Assembly: GCF_033955345.1 (NCBI RefSeq)
Contig: NZ_CP138332.1
Span: forward strand, 3,968,001-4,032,000
Origin: Sphingobacterium bambusae
Lineage (GTDB): Bacteria > Bacteroidota > Bacteroidia > Sphingobacteriales > Sphingobacteriaceae
Length of the DNA: 64,000 bases
Reading direction: 5' to 3'
Made by a program: the position numbers and the translations under genes
Shown here: positions 62,273-64,000 of the stretch, one piece after another
Numbering within the stretch: the first letter of the stretch is position 1
Layout: each line of letters starts with the position of its first letter
The notes under the pieces: generated by a model
Told to the model about the DNA's origin: nothing
Databases searched by the model: none
Seen by the model: the letters and a program-made list of their open reading frames with translations, nothing else

Positions 62273-64000
62273 ATGATGAAAAACAAACTGATAAAAATAG
62301 CAATGCCGCTGCTCATGCTGCTAGGCGTGGGAATGACGGCATGTAATAAAGCACTCTTGGATCAGGCTGCAGCCCAGCAAATTCAACCTCTTCCTGGAGA
62401 AGAAACGCCAGCCGACAATGATACGCTTGCGATCTACGTACCGCAGGAGTTCGGCGATATGAACCTGTACAATAACGTCAGTACTTGGTCTTATAACCGT
62501 AGCCGCGAATCCACGCACTTTATTGTCTTTTGGGGAGCGGGATACGGTACAAACGACCCCAATGCAGCGGCGGTGCCCGAAGTGTACCGCGTGGATATCG
62601 ACGACCTGCTTAGCAAGGCCGAGCAGTTTTATGCCGTCAATATCAATACGCTTAAGTTTGCCGAACGGGGCGTCGGCAAGTCCAACTTGGACAAATACAA
62701 AATGATGATATTTCTGCATTACACCACCGAATGGATGGCCTATGGCGGCGGCTATGACGATACCATAGGCGCACTGTGGATCAATCCGGCGACCTGTAAG
62801 CCCGTCGGTTCGACCATTGCCCACGAGATCGGGCATAGCTTTCAATATCAGGTATTTGCTGATTTGAAAGGTGGCGCCGGTTTTCGCTATGGATATGGTG
62901 GCGACGGAGGCAATGCATTCTGGGAACAAACAGCACAGTGGCAGGCGCACCAAACTTACCCAGCAGAGGCTTTTTCCACATACAATTTCACCGTTTATAC
63001 GGAGAACTACCACCGCCATATTCATCATGAATGGCAGCGTTATGCCAGCTATTTTATCCATTGGTACTGGGCGGATAAGCATGGTATTGATATCGTTGGC
63101 AAAATTTGGCGACAAGCTGTGCAACCGGAGGACCCTATACAGGCCTACATGCGCATTACCGGCATTAATGTCAATCAATTTAATAATGAGATCTATGAGG
63201 CGGCCACTCGTTTTGTTACTTGGGATCTACCTACTACCAGAACTATCGGCGAAGCTTACATCGGGAAGCATACCAACAAATTCGCCTTGCAGCAAAATGG
63301 CAGCTACCGCGTCACCTACGATCGTTGTCCCGGTACAACAGGCTACAATGTAATTCCTTTAGAACTGCCCGCGGCAGGCACGCAGGTGACCACCACCTTC
63401 AAAGGTTTGGCCAATGCGGCGGGATTCAATACTGTAGATGCCAGTCGTGCGGGCTGGCGCTACGGATACGTTGCGCTGTTGAACAATGGCACCCGTGTGT
63501 ATGGCGATCGTCATGAAGGGACAGAAAACAATGTTTCCTTTACTATTCCGGCCAACTGCAGTAAGCTGTGGTTTGTGGTAACGGGTGCACCGTCGGTGTA
63601 TCAACCACATGCTTGGGACGAGGAGGAGAGCAATGACGAACAGTGGCCCTACGAAGTCAAATTCACCAATACCGGTATTCTAGGCTTTATCGATGCTGGG
63701 GCAGAACCCCGCAGTGTAACCTTGAATAAAGAAGTGAATTTCGCCTATAGCGCAACAGATTACTCTGGTGCTACCGTCGCTATCGATGCCGCACAATTGG
63801 CCGCTGCATTTGCTATACAGCCAACCGAAGTAGCTACTTTGCTTAGCAGCGGACAGATCAAATTCTACGCCGTAGAAGCAAATGGAACGCTCAATGCCAC
63901 AACAACGGCCAATGGCTATGGACACTGGCTAGATGCCAATGGCAATGTAACCACTTGGGGAAATAATTCGGTTATGTTTTCCGAGTTCAATGCAAATGAT
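62273..64000 (+). CDS. DUF6055-type lipoprotein with HExxH site and DUF4859-like C-terminus, cut by the window end (module copy 2)
   Basis: At least 576 residues from ATG 62273 (an in-frame ATG follows directly at 62276), still open at the window edge. Lipobox GMTAC (Cys24) then NKALLDQ, so it is membrane-anchored, unlike its soluble paralogue at 26547. The putative zinc site is IAHEIGHSFQYQ (His184, Glu185, His188), with a later FWEQTAQWQ glutamate. KHGIDIVGKIWRQ, FVTWDLP, AGWRYGY, WFVVTGAPS and NDEQWPYEV repeat the pattern of the paralogue. After about residue 465 there is an extra domain (VTLNKEVNFAYSATDY; HWLDANGNVTTWGNNSVM) that resembles DUF4859, often found at the ends of secreted Bacteroidota enzymes. 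The substrate is unknown. Confidence 0.82.
   Translation, partial: MMKNKLIKIAMPLLMLLGVGMTACNKALLDQAAAQQIQPLPGEETPADNDTLAIYVPQEFGDMNLYNNVSTWSYNRSRESTHFIVFWGAGYGTNDPNAAAVPEVYRVDIDDLLSKAEQFYAVNINTLKFAERGVGKSNLDKYKMMIFLHYTTEWMAYGGGYDDTIGALWINPATCKPVGSTIAHEIGHSFQYQVFADLKGGAGFRYGYGGDGGNAFWEQTAQWQAHQTYPAEAFSTYNFTVYTENYHRHIHHEWQRYASYFIHWYWADKHGIDIVGKIWRQAVQPEDPIQAYMRITGINVNQFNNEIYEAATRFVTWDLPTTRTIGEAYIGKHTNKFALQQNGSYRVTYDRCPGTTGYNVIPLELPAAGTQVTTTFKGLANAAGFNTVDASRAGWRYGYVALLNNGTRVYGDRHEGTENNVSFTIPANCSKLWFVVTGAPSVYQPHAWDEEESNDEQWPYEVKFTNTGILGFIDAGAEPRSVTLNKEVNFAYSATDYSGATVAIDAAQLAAAFAIQPTEVATLLSSGQIKFYAVEANGTLNATTTANGYGHWLDANGNVTTWGNNSVMFSEFNAND

Noticed and set aside
62321..63178. Minus-strand frame of 285 codons opposite the second DUF6055-type gene
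   Set aside because: The plus strand carries the clear homologue of the protein at 26547; the minus frame has no recognisable motif and no spacing or promoter signals.
1..64000. tRNA, rRNA, CRISPR, prophage or IS elements
   Set aside because: I looked for cloverleaf-like GGTTCGAATCC arms, regularly spaced repeats, transposase or integrase motifs and found none that stand up.

Overview
The window reads as chromosomal DNA of a Bacteroidota bacterium, most likely a soil- or plant-associated member of the Sphingobacteriaceae or a close relative. The signs are four SusC/SusD pairs, an ECF sigma/FecR pair, lipoproteins with Bacteroidota-type lipoboxes, TAnnTTTG-like promoter boxes, few recognisable Shine-Dalgarno sites, and terminators made of a GC-rich hairpin plus a T-run. 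I see no tRNA, rRNA, CRISPR array, transposase or phage gene.

Layout. 0-9.7 kb is mixed housekeeping: a GDPD/PLC-like + alkaline phosphatase fusion broken by a one-base frameshift, a PaiB-type flavoprotein, a three-gene minus-strand cassette (SbnA-like cysteine synthase, FAD/NAD(P)-binding protein, Y4yA-like PLP decarboxylase), a small AAA ATPase, trxB and a DsbD-N-like secreted protein. 9.7-13.5 kb has an EamA transporter, a membrane protein of unknown role and a BamA-like barrel, with a perfect 19-bp inverted repeat and a possible gene remnant between them. 13.6-24.9 kb is a sigma/anti-sigma-controlled locus: ECF sigma, FecR, SusC with an STN domain, SusD, TlpA-like thioredoxin, alpha/beta hydrolase, aspartic protease. 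25-26.2 kb holds a lone receiver domain and a Crp/Fnr regulator.

26.5-34.7 kb is the first copy of an unusual module: a DUF6055-type HExxH protein, then SusC, SusD, a FAS1-like lipoprotein and a beta-rich lipoprotein of unknown function. 34.9-39.7 kb is a second, different SusC/SusD pair. 39.8-43.8 kb (minus strand) has a lipoprotein/outer-membrane protein pair and a large DUF5695-like secreted protein. 44.3-55.4 kb is an AraC regulator followed by seven tightly packed genes that form a hydroxyproline catabolic pathway with two periplasmic peptidases and an amino acid permease. 55.9-64 kb is the second copy of the SusC/SusD/FAS1/lipoprotein/DUF6055 module, cut by the window edge.

How it may work together (inference). 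Secreted or surface HExxH proteins and SusCD importers would collect a protein or glycoprotein. Periplasmic DPP-IV-like and DUF885 peptidases would trim proline/hydroxyproline-containing peptides. The permease would bring the products in, and the epimerase, D-hydroxyproline oxidase, deaminase and semialdehyde dehydrogenase would turn hydroxyproline into 2-oxoglutarate. Collagen/gelatin or plant hydroxyproline-rich glycoproteins are the obvious candidate substrates. The link between the modules and the operon rests only on adjacency.
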